Positions 1-5,805 of a stretch of 6,277 nt of DNA are shown here, piece by piece (within the stretch, counting starts at the first letter, position 1; each line of letters starts with the position of its first letter). Source of the DNA: AP-15 sp045802495. Lineage in GTDB: Bacteria; Pseudomonadota; Alphaproteobacteria; ATCC43930; CGMCC-115725. A model generated the notes under the pieces. That model was given only the letters and a program-made list of their open reading frames with translations. It was not told where the DNA came from and ran no database searches. The position numbers and the translations under genes were made by a program. The stretch spans positions 1 through 6,277 of the forward strand of contig JBJMQW010000030.1 of the NCBI GenBank assembly GCA_045802495.1, read 5' to 3'.

Positions 1-28
1 CCAGATACGCCAAGGTTACAGTGTCCAT

Positions 29-55
29 CGCGGAGTCTTCCGGCCAATCTCCGCG
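29..55. repeat. Short perfect inverted repeat
   Basis: CGCGGAG at 29-35 is exactly complementary to CTCCGCG at 49-55, with a 13-base loop. It lies in the gene-free stretch downstream of ureC. No T-tract follows on either strand, so a terminator role is not supported. It may be an outlying part of the palindromic repeat at 99-180. Confidence 0.4.
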
Positions 56-98
56 GTGGCGAACCGCGAGTGTGCGTCGCATCACCGGTTAGGGAGCC

Positions 99-180
99 GT
101 CGTTGCGAGGCGCCGCAGCAATCTCGGCCGGGCGAGGCTCCGTTCCCACGAGACTGCTTCGCTGCGCTCGGAATGGCGAC
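99..180. repeat. Degenerate palindromic intergenic repeat downstream of ureC
   Basis: Arms at 99-126 and 149-180 are imperfect inverted copies of each other. They share the end block GTCG, then TTGCGAG versus TTCCGAG, then the inner block ending in TCTCG, around a loop at 127-148. The layout resembles the dispersed extragenic palindromes common in alphaproteobacteria (family recognition from memory, not checked). It lies about 25 bases past the ureC stop and could form a 3'-end structure on the urease transcript, but no T-run follows it, so it is not a standard intrinsic terminator. The rest of 1-205 shows no credible gene on either strand. Confidence 0.55.
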
Positions 181-205
181 AAAGAGAAACGATGGTCATT
201 GAGGT

Positions 206-1915
206 TCAATATAGAAAATAACGCTGCGCCAGCGGCAGCATGGTGGCGGGCTCACAGGTCAGATGCACGCCGTCGGCGCGCACCTCGTAGGTCTCGGGAT
301 CGACCTCTATCCGCGGCGTTGCGGCATTGTGGATCATGCGGTGCTTGTCGATTGCCCGAATCCCGCGCGCCGCCAAGATCGTACGCTGCAAGCCAAGCAG
401 CTCCGGAACGCGACGATCGATCGCGATGCTCGGCAGGAAGGTCACGGCAGAGGCCGACAATGCGCGACCGAAGGAGCCGAACATCGGCCGGTAGTGGACC
501 GGCTGCGGGGTCGGAATCGAGGCGTTCGGGTCACCCATCAACGCTGCTGTGATTGTGCCAGCCTTTAAGACGAGGTCGGGCTTGACGCCAAAGAACGCCG
601 GCGACCACAGGCATAGATCGGCAAGCTTGCCGATTTCGACCGAACCGATGTGTTCGGCAAGACCATGGGTCAAGGCCGGGTTTATCGTGTATTTCGCGAT
701 ATAGCGCTTAACCCGGAAGTTGTCGTTGCGGTCCCCGTCCTCGGGCAGCGGTCCGCGCTGGCGCTTCATCTTGTCGGCGGTCTGCCAGGTGCGGATGATG
801 ACCTCGCCGACCCGGCCCATCGCCTGACTGTCCGACGACATCATGCTGAAGGCGCCGAGGTCGTGCAGTATATCCTCGGCCGCGATGGTCTCGCGCCGGA
901 TCCGGCTCTCGGCGAACGCGACATCCTCGGGGATGCGCGGGTCGAGGTGATGACACACCATCAGCATGTCGAGATGCTCGTCGACGGTGTTGACCGTAAA
1001 CGGCCGCGTCGGATTGGTCGACGATGGCAATACGTTTGGCAGCCCGCAGAGCTTGATGATGTCGGGGGCGTGGCCGCCCCCTGCCCCTTCGGTATGAAAC
1101 GCGTGGATGTTGCGGCCCTTGAACGCCGCGATTGTGTTCTCGACAAAGCCGGATTCATTGAGCGTGTCGGTGTGGATCGCAACAGCGATGTCGAGCTGCT
1201 CGGCGACCCCGAGGCAAGCGTCAATCGCCGCGGGGGTCGTTCCCCAATCCTCATGCAGCTTCAATCCGCAGGCGCCGGCCTCGACCATCTCGACCAGTGC
1301 CCGCGGGTCCGACGCATTGCCTTTTCCGAAGAAGCCGAGATTGACCGGCAAGCCCTCGGCCGCCTGCAGCATACGGGCAAGATGCCAGGGTCCCGGTGTG
1401 CAGGTTGTCGCCGCGGTGCCGGCAGCCGGGCCGGTGCCGCCGCCAAGCATCGTCGTGATGCCGCTGTAGAGGGCCTCCTCGACGAGCTGCGGACAGATGA
1501 AATGGATGTGCGAATCGATGCCGCCGGCGGTGACGATCCGGCCCTCGCCGGCGATCGCCTCGGTCCCCGGCCCGATCACGATATCCACCCCGGGCTGTAT
1601 ATCGGGGTTGCCGGCCTTGCCGATGCCGCTGATGCGGCCGTCGCGAATGCCGATGTCGGCCTTGACGATACCCCAATGATCGAGGATCACGGCATTGGTG
1701 ATGACGGTGTCGACGGCGCCCTCGGCGCGGGTCGCCTGCCCCTGCCCCATCCCGTCGCGGATGACCTTGCCGCCGCCGAACTTGACCTCCTCGCCATAGA
1801 TCGTGCGGTCACCCTCGATCTCGACGATGAGGTCGGTATCCGCCAGGCGAATCCGGTCCCCAGTCGTCGGGCCGAACATCGCGGCATACGCCTCGCGCGG
1901 TATCGTCGTCGCCAT
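206..1915 (-). CDS. ureC: Urease subunit alpha (catalytic subunit)
   Basis: Catalytic subunit of nickel urease, hydrolysing urea to ammonia and carbamate in the cytoplasm. The 569 residues match the usual family length. Numbering runs two ahead of the Klebsiella enzyme, and all active-site residues are visible: nickel ligands H136 and H138 (in DSHIHFI), carbamylated lysine K219 (in LKLHEDWG), H248 (in HTDTLNE), H274 (in HTEGAGGGHAPD) and D362 (in SSDSQAMGRVGE), plus flap residues C321 and H322 (in MVCHHLD). The C-terminus RYFLY is close to the typical RYFLF. The ATG start lies five bases after the ureB stop, with a weak purine-rich ribosome binding site (GGATAGG) overlapping the ureB end, so translation is probably coupled to ureB. 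The sequence is intact and should encode an active subunit. A 443-residue open frame on the opposite strand is a GC-rich shadow. Confidence 0.99.
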   Translation of the reverse strand: MATTIPREAYAAMFGPTTGDRIRLADTDLIVEIEGDRTIYGEEVKFGGGKVIRDGMGQGQATRAEGAVDTVITNAVILDHWGIVKADIGIRDGRISGIGKAGNPDIQPGVDIVIGPGTEAIAGEGRIVTAGGIDSHIHFICPQLVEEALYSGITTMLGGGTGPAAGTAATTCTPGPWHLARMLQAAEGLPVNLGFFGKGNASDPRALVEMVEAGACGLKLHEDWGTTPAAIDACLGVAEQLDIAVAIHTDTLNESGFVENTIAAFKGRNIHAFHTEGAGGGHAPDIIKLCGLPNVLPSSTNPTRPFTVNTVDEHLDMLMVCHHLDPRIPEDVAFAESRIRRETIAAEDILHDLGAFSMMSSDSQAMGRVGEVIIRTWQTADKMKRQRGPLPEDGDRNDNFRVKRYIAKYTINPALTHGLAEHIGSVEIGKLADLCLWSPAFFGVKPDLVLKAGTITAALMGDPNASIPTPQPVHYRPMFGSFGRALSASAVTFLPSIAIDRRVPELLGLQRTILAARGIRAIDKHRMIHNAATPRIEVDPETYEVRADGVHLTCEPATMLPLAQRYFLY

Positions 1916-1920
1916 CGTGC

Positions 1921-2229
1921 CTATCCGAGCTTGCCGTTGATCTTGGCATTGAACCCGACAACGCGCCGCTCGCCGGCATAGGCGACCAGCCTCACCTCGC
2001 GGCTCTGCCCGGGTTCGAAGCGCGTCGCGGTCCCTGCCGGGATGTCGAGCCGGCAGCCGCGCGCGAGTTCACGATCAAAGGCGAGCGCCTCGTTGGTCTC
2101 GTAAAAATGGTAGTGCGAGCCGACTTGGATAGGCCGGTCGCCGGTATTGGCGACCGTCAAGGTCACAGTCGGGCGCCCGACATTGATTTCAATGGCGCCT
2201 GCCGCGGTAAAGATTTCTCCCGGGATCAT
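1921..2229 (-). CDS. ureB: Urease subunit beta
   Basis: Small structural subunit that packs against UreC in the urease trimer; it has no catalytic residues of its own. The 102-residue product starts MIPGEI, contains SHYHFYETNEAL and GCRLDIPAGTA, and ends in NAKINGKL, all standard for the family. An upstream in-frame start would add six residues (MGEGCA). I chose the ATG at 2229 because MIPGEI is the usual N-terminus and GAGGGG sits six bases upstream. That ribosome binding site lies in one arm of the palindrome between ureA and ureB, so initiation may depend on how the mRNA folds. The stop is TAG, five bases before ureC. The separate ureA and ureB genes are the common bacterial arrangement; in Helicobacter the two are fused. 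Confidence 0.98.
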   Translation of the reverse strand: MIPGEIFTAAGAIEINVGRPTVTLTVANTGDRPIQVGSHYHFYETNEALAFDRELARGCRLDIPAGTATRFEPGQSREVRLVAYAGERRVVGFNAKINGKLG

Positions 2230-2236
2230 CGCGCAC

Positions 2237-2321
2237 CCCTCACCCACCCAGCCCTACGGGCCGGGTCCCCCCTCGCCCGCATTGCGGGAGATGGTGCCAA
2301 GCGCAGCGCAGCGGGTGAGGG
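2237..2321. repeat. Mosaic palindrome between ureA and ureB, covering the ureB ribosome binding site
   Basis: The outer arms CCCTCACCC (2237-2245) and GGGTGAGGG (2313-2321) are perfectly complementary. An inner hairpin CCCGC-ATT-GCGGG lies at 2276-2288. The element fills most of the 125-base ureA-ureB gap, which is unusually long for these genes. On the minus-strand mRNA the 3' outer arm carries the ureB Shine-Dalgarno sequence GAGGGG and ends seven bases before the ureB ATG. A folded outer stem would therefore mask the ureB start region. The GC-rich mosaic form resembles dispersed intergenic palindromes of alphaproteobacteria; that family assignment is an inference. Confidence 0.7.
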
Positions 2322-2354
2322 CGATGGCGACGGATCTTCTCGGCCATTCCTCGC

Positions 2355-2657
2355 TTACCGGATCGGCTCGTGGACGGTGACCAGCTTTGTGCCGTCCGGA
2401 AAGGTCGCCTCGACCTGGATCTCGTGGACCATCTCCGGCACGCCCTCCATAACCTGCTCGCGCGTCACGACCGTAGCCCCGTCGCGCATCAGTTCGGCGA
2501 CGCTCTTGCCGTCGCGCGCGCCTTCGAGCACGTAGTCCGTGATCAATGCCACCGCCTCGGGATAGTTGAGTTTGACGCCGCGCTTCAGCCGCCGTTCCGC
2601 GACCATCGCCGCGACCGACACCAAAAGCTTGTCCTTCTCACGTGGCGTCAGGTTCAT
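2355..2657 (-). CDS. ureA: Urease subunit gamma
   Basis: Smallest structural subunit of urease, part of the (UreABC)3 assembly. The product is exactly 100 residues, the family norm. It starts MNLTPREKDKLL, continues with RRLKRGVKLNYPEAVALI and DYVLEGARDGKSVAELM, and ends with VEATFPDGTKLVTVHEPI. A longer reading from 2684 would add nine residues (MPTHRGGSN). I chose the ATG at 2657 because it gives the family N-terminus and has GGGAGG a few bases upstream. It lies 75 bases after the stress-protein gene, so it is probably in the same operon, though a promoter in that gap cannot be excluded. It is followed by the 125-base repeat-bearing gap before ureB. Confidence 0.98.
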   Translation of the reverse strand: MNLTPREKDKLLVSVAAMVAERRLKRGVKLNYPEAVALITDYVLEGARDGKSVAELMRDGATVVTREQVMEGVPEMVHEIQVEATFPDGTKLVTVHEPIR

Positions 2658-2679
2658 GTTCGACCCTCCCCGATGGGTG

Positions 2680-2694
2680 GGCATAAATCATGCC
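2680..2694. other. Small inverted repeat upstream of ureA
   Basis: GGCAT (2680-2684) and ATGCC (2690-2694) are perfect inverted repeats around a five-base A+T-richer centre, 22 bases upstream of the ureA ATG. It could be an operator-like site or chance. No convincing -35/-10 pair is visible around it. Confidence 0.2.
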
Positions 2695-2732
2695 ATACCG
2701 GCAGGCGAGGTCCAGTCGATCACAACCAGCAT

Positions 2733-3152
2733 TCATCTCACCACCAGAACCGAACACGGCGCAAAGCGCACGAGGCGCTCAGTGGTACTGCCGATGATCT
2801 GCTGGTAGAGGCGCGTATGCCCCATGAACCCGACCACGAGCAGATCAAAATGCTGCTCCTTCATAAGCGCCACTATGGCCTGGACGGCATGGCCGGGAAG
2901 CAGGTAAATCTCGATCTCGACCCCGGCTGCCTGCGCCTGCGCACGCGCTGCTTCGAGCACCGGCGCCAAGCGATGGTTCGCTTCGCTCTTCTCCTCCTCG
3001 ACCTCGTCGATGCTGGCGGGAAACCATGGCAGCTCCTCGACTGTCACCATATGGAGCGCCGCTCTATCCTGCTTTGCCAGTGTCAGAGCTGCGCTAAGCG
3101 CGCGCGATGCGCCTGGAGAACCGTCGTTTGCCACGAGGATTTTCCTGTACAT
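2733..3152 (-). CDS. Universal stress protein (UspA family)
   Basis: A 139-residue single-domain cytoplasmic Usp protein. It starts MYRKILVANDGSPGASRAL, with the conserved strand-1 aspartate at D10. Its C-terminal ATP-binding signature G-x2-G-x9-G-S is complete (G108, G111, G121, S122), followed by the closing strand PCSVLVVR. ATP binding is therefore likely (family knowledge). The insert rich in Glu around residues 49-56 lies in the variable region. The ATG is one base after the antiporter stop, with GGGAGA inside the antiporter's last codons as ribosome binding site, so the two genes are almost certainly translationally coupled. Usp proteins are often encoded beside ion transporters and may regulate them; the partner here would be the antiporter. 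The exact role is unknown. Confidence 0.95.
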   Translation of the reverse strand: MYRKILVANDGSPGASRALSAALTLAKQDRAALHMVTVEELPWFPASIDEVEEEKSEANHRLAPVLEAARAQAQAAGVEIEIYLLPGHAVQAIVALMKEQHFDLLVVGFMGHTRLYQQIIGSTTERLVRFAPCSVLVVR

Positions 3153-3153
3153 G

Positions 3154-4332
3154 CTAGCAGTCTCCCTTGGCCATCGCTGTGGCCTCGGACGGTGCTTCCG
3201 CAGGGCTACCGAGGGGCTTGAAGACCGGCTGGAACCAACGTTCCGCGATCAGCGTCGGCACCACGGCGCTGCCGATCACAGCGGTCAACAGGATCGTATA
3301 CTGGCGCTCGTCAATGATGTGGTTAGTCAGGCCAAAAAGCGCCGAGATCGACCCAAAGGTGAGGCCGGTCGACATCATCAGGGTCGTGTACATCCCCTCT
3401 CGCCGGTCGAAGCGGAAGATTCGGGTAAGCGGCAGGATCCCGACAAATTTTGTGATCATCTTGACGGCCAGATACACCAGGATGAGCCCTGCCGAGGCCA
3501 CGAGCACATCGGCCCGCACCAGGGAGCCGGCTTTGAGAAAATAGAACGGGGTCAGGACGGTGAAGGCGATCACTCGGACGCGGTGCATCAGCTCGCGGTC
3601 CTTCAGGAAAATCGGCGCTAGCACGATGCCGATCAGGTATGCCGGAAGCACCGCTTCGCTTTTTGCGGTGTTGGCGAGACCGCCCAGCAGAAACAGCAGC
3701 AACAGTACGAACTTGACCTGGGGTTCGCTGACACGGGGGCCGATCCAGGCAAAGAACCATGGCGCAAATCGCGGCAGCACAAGCAGAACCGCGACGGTCG
3801 CGACCGCAAAGCCGATGAGCCAAAAGTTATAGTTGGCGAACACGACGCCGAGCGCCAACACGGTGCCGAGGTCGTTCACGAAGCACGCGGCCAGGATGAT
3901 CTTGCCGATTTCGGTCTGGTTGAAGCCGGTTTCGATCATCACGGCATAAACCACCGCGACGGAGGTCGTGGATAGCGCAATCGCGGCGATCTGCGCCTGC
4001 GGCCACGCCCAGCCGGAAACAAAATGCGCAAAGGCGAGCACGCCGAGATAGGGCGCGAAGAACCCGACCAGACCAATGCTCATCGTCGAGCCGAAATTGC
4101 GGCGGATCACATCGACATCGATTTCGGCACCGGCAAGAAAGGTCAGCAGGATGGCGCCGAACCCGGCGAGATAGTTGAGCCAAGGAGTGAGCGTAAGGTC
4201 GACGAGGTTGCCGGCAATCGCGCCGACGACGATCTCGATCAGCGCGATCGAGACCGCGATCCAGCGCTGCGTGACCGACGCGATCAGCGCAAGGCCAACC
4301 CATAGCGCAGAAGAAAGCCAGACATTGTCCAT
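3154..4332 (-). CDS. CPA2-type cation/proton antiporter
   Basis: Inner-membrane monovalent cation/proton exchanger of the Na+/H+ exchanger superfamily (CPA2-like). The 392-residue product has roughly a dozen hydrophobic segments. Family marks, numbered from the chosen ATG: the TM3 motif LTFLAGAEID (63-72), the unwound-helix region LSTTSVAVV (about 120-128), the transport-site pair N153-D154 in CFVNDLGT, and a lysine at K291 in VKMITK, matching the conserved TM10 lysine. ND rather than DD is the pair linked to electroneutral exchange in other members. There is no C-terminal RCK/TrkA nucleotide-binding domain as in KefB/KefC; the protein ends in a short hydrophilic tail. The ATG at 4332 is preferred over a GTG at 4386, because GAGGGG lies seven bases upstream and the extra 18 residues are non-hydrophobic. 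The cation (Na+, K+ or NH4+) cannot be told from sequence. Confidence 0.92.
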   Translation of the reverse strand: MDNVWLSSALWVGLALIASVTQRWIAVSIALIEIVVGAIAGNLVDLTLTPWLNYLAGFGAILLTFLAGAEIDVDVIRRNFGSTMSIGLVGFFAPYLGVLAFAHFVSGWAWPQAQIAAIALSTTSVAVVYAVMIETGFNQTEIGKIILAACFVNDLGTVLALGVVFANYNFWLIGFAVATVAVLLVLPRFAPWFFAWIGPRVSEPQVKFVLLLLFLLGGLANTAKSEAVLPAYLIGIVLAPIFLKDRELMHRVRVIAFTVLTPFYFLKAGSLVRADVLVASAGLILVYLAVKMITKFVGILPLTRIFRFDRREGMYTTLMMSTGLTFGSISALFGLTNHIIDERQYTILLTAVIGSAVVPTLIAERWFQPVFKPLGSPAEAPSEATAMAKGDC

Positions 4333-4422
4333 CTCGCAACCCCTCGACGCACCAACTGGTTCCATCGCCCGGGCCGCGGGGGCCACGAGCTGTCAGGTCC
4401 GGCACGACTCCGGCATGAGGAG

Positions 4423-4454
4423 GGGCAAAATTAAACCCGCCTGGCAGCGGGTTT
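4423..4454 (-). terminator. Terminator-like hairpin upstream of the antiporter
   Basis: AAACCCGC (4433-4440) and GCGGGTTT (4447-4454) form a perfect eight-base stem with a six-base loop. On the minus strand the stem is followed by TTTAATTTTG, the form of an intrinsic terminator. It lies about 100 bases before the antiporter start and could either stop readthrough from the ureD-HIT transcript or act as a leader attenuator. On the plus strand no T-run follows. Confidence 0.5.
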
Positions 4455-4481
4455 GACAGGCACTCCCGCTCAACGCATCCT
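4453..4481 (+). promoter_or_regulatory. Candidate sigma-70 promoter for the HAD gene
   Basis: A perfect TTGACA box at 4453-4458 is followed, after 17 bases, by CATCCT (4476-4481), a poor -10 that keeps the A at position 2 and the T at position 6. It points at the plus-strand HAD gene, leaving a leader of about 80 bases. The TTGACA box overlaps the right arm of the hairpin at 4433-4454. Plausible, not proven. Confidence 0.3.
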
Positions 4482-4485
4482 CACG

Positions 4486-4568
4486 CGGCAGGAGTCATCA
4501 GCCCTTTCGGGCAGTTATCGGGAACTCCATCCCGAATCCGAATTTAGGGGGTGGGCCGGCAGGAGTCA
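4486..4568 (+). repeat. Pair of 12-base direct repeats in the HAD leader
   Basis: CGGCAGGAGTCA occurs at 4486-4497 and again at 4557-4568, 71 bases apart. The second copy contains the AGGAG ribosome binding site and abuts the HAD start codon. Between them lie two small hairpins: GCCC-TTTC-GGGC (4501-4512) and TCGGGA-ACTCCA-TCCCGA (4518-4535). The arrangement may be a decoy or duplicated translation start region, or chance. Confidence 0.4.
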
Positions 4569-5360
4569 ATGACGCGGCCATTCAGCGAAATTCCCGGAGC
4601 TGCATTGTCCGAAATCCGGCACGTGCTGACGGATATCGACGATACGCTCACCCATGAAGGCCGTCTGCCCGGCGAGACCTATCTCGCGCTGGAACGGCTG
4701 CATGCGGCGGGCTTCAAGGTCATCCCGGTTACCGCGGGGTCATCCGGCTGGTGCGATTTGATCGCGCGAATGTGGCCAGTCGATGCCGTCATCGGGGAAA
4801 ACGGCGGTCTGTATTTTCGTCGCGAGCAAGCCTGCGGCTCCATCGTTCGAGACTACTGGTCGGCGGCGCACGAGCGGCATGAGCAAAGCGAGCGTCTCGC
4901 GATGCTTGCCGAGCACATCAAGAATTCGCTGCCTGGAATCGTGACGGCGCCGGATCAGAAATATCGGGAGATTACGTTGGCGCTGGCCTCGAGCAACGAG
5001 AGCTTGCCCGATCAGAGAACGATAAAGACGGTCATTGATTTACTTCGGACTGGCGGTGCCCGTACGACGATTAATTCAATGTGGATTCTTGGCTGGATGG
5101 GCGATTTTGACAAGCTGGCGATGACGCGGCTCATGATGTCCCAGCTATTTGATATCGACATCGAAGCAGAGCGGCAAAAATTTCTTTATGTCGGAGACTC
5201 GCTCAATGACGAGCCGATGTTCGGCTTCTTTCCGAACTCGGTGGGCGTATCGACGGTGACGCAATCTCTCTCGCGGATGTCTGCACCGCCACGTTGGGTC
5301 ACACGGGGTCCGGGCGGCAGCGGGTTCAACGAGGTAGCCCAAGCTTTGCTGCGCATTTAG
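4569..5360 (+). CDS. HAD-superfamily phosphatase, sucrose-phosphate phosphatase-like (class IIB)
   Basis: A 263-residue soluble hydrolase with the four HAD motifs. Numbered from the chosen ATG, these are motif I DIDDTLT (nucleophile D22, acid/base D24), motif II threonine T55 in PVTAGSSGW, the motif III lysine K182 in GDFDKLAM, and motif IV GDSLNDEPMF (D210, D214). The C2-type cap lies between motifs II and III, placing it with Cof/sucrose-phosphate/mannosyl-3-phosphoglycerate phosphatases. The substrate is probably a phosphorylated sugar but cannot be named. Motif II reads TAGSSGW where relatives usually have TGR-x-x-GW, a mild departure. The ATG at 4569 has AGGAG three bases upstream, a tight spacing; a GTG at 4551 would add six residues but has no properly spaced ribosome binding site. 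It is the only plus-strand gene, with no obvious link to urease, and it converges on the HIT gene. Confidence 0.88.
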   Translation: MTRPFSEIPGAALSEIRHVLTDIDDTLTHEGRLPGETYLALERLHAAGFKVIPVTAGSSGWCDLIARMWPVDAVIGENGGLYFRREQACGSIVRDYWSAAHERHEQSERLAMLAEHIKNSLPGIVTAPDQKYREITLALASSNESLPDQRTIKTVIDLLRTGGARTTINSMWILGWMGDFDKLAMTRLMMSQLFDIDIEAERQKFLYVGDSLNDEPMFGFFPNSVGVSTVTQSLSRMSAPPRWVTRGPGGSGFNEVAQALLRI

Positions 5361-5373
5361 TGCACATCGCAGC
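5348..5373. other. Weak hairpin between convergent HAD and HIT genes
   Basis: GCTGCG (5348-5353) and CGCAGC (5368-5373) are inverted repeats spanning the HAD stop codon. The whole space between the two genes is only 22 bases. The six-base stem, 14-base loop and missing T-tract make it a poor terminator, but it is the only candidate structure separating the two convergent transcripts. Confidence 0.2.
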
Positions 5374-5382
5374 GACGCTTGC

Positions 5383-5805
5383 TCAGAGCTGCCGCCGAAT
5401 AAGCTCGGCGAGTTCGGCGATACGGATCGGATCCCCTTCTTTCAGCCGCGGCCAGTTGATCAGCAGATTGTCGTCTGCGCGCCTCGGCAACACGTGCACG
5501 TGGACATGCATGACAGATTGTCCAGCGATCGGACCATTGGCCTGGACCAGGCTCAATCCGCCGGGCTGCAGTGTTCGCTGCACTGCGGCTGCCGTCCTCA
5601 CTACGGCTCGCGCCACAGCAGCGAAAACTTCGGGCGGCGTTTCGAAGATGGTCTCGTAATGCGCCTTTGGGACAACGAGGCAATGGCCGTCATTCGCCGG
5701 GTGCTTATCCATAAAGGCGAGAGTGTCGTCGTCCTCGTACAGGCGAACCGACGGCGCCGCCCCGGAGATTATTCCGCAAAAGATGCACGTCGGATGAACG
5801 GCCAT
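5383..5805 (-). CDS. HIT-family (histidine triad) nucleotide-binding hydrolase
   Basis: A 140-residue cytoplasmic protein of the Hint/HIT branch, whose members hydrolyse nucleotide phosphoramidates or dinucleoside polyphosphates. It shows CIFC near the N-terminus (C7, C10), typical of zinc-binding bacterial HIT proteins, then HCLVVPKAHYE, QANG (N90) and the defining triad H100-V-H102-V-H104-V-L, in which the middle histidine is the expected nucleophile. The length is normal and all key residues are present. The ATG follows the ureD TGA with no bases between. No clear Shine-Dalgarno sequence precedes it, so translation probably depends on ribosomes finishing ureD. The physiological substrate is unknown; a direct role in urease maturation is not established. 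Confidence 0.95.
   Translation of the reverse strand: MAVHPTCIFCGIISGAAPSVRLYEDDDTLAFMDKHPANDGHCLVVPKAHYETIFETPPEVFAAVARAVVRTAAAVQRTLQPGGLSLVQANGPIAGQSVMHVHVHVLPRRADDNLLINWPRLKEGDPIRIAELAELIRRQL

Noticed and set aside
70..552. Plus-strand open frame of 160 codons starting in the ureC downstream region
   Set aside because: It runs through the repeat and into ureC antisense, with an arginine/serine-rich translation typical of a shadow frame.
650..1981. Open frame of 443 codons on the plus strand opposite ureC
   Set aside because: It is antisense to a fully conserved ureC. GC-rich codon bias produces long open frames on the opposite strand, and the product shows no recognisable domain.
2370..3221. 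Open frame of 283 codons on the plus strand opposite ureA and the stress protein
   Set aside because: It spans two well-supported minus-strand genes and their gap. The translation is low-complexity His/Arg-rich and matches nothing I recognise.
4333..4386. Longer antiporter start at a GTG (4386)
   Set aside because: The 18 added residues are non-hydrophobic and lack an upstream ribosome binding site, while the ATG at 4332 has a well-spaced GAGGGG.
4442..4457. Sigma-54-like sequence TGGCAG followed by TTGAC
   Set aside because: The -24 GG fits, but the -12 element reads GA instead of the near-invariant GC, and it lies inside the hairpin stem. Not strong enough to call.
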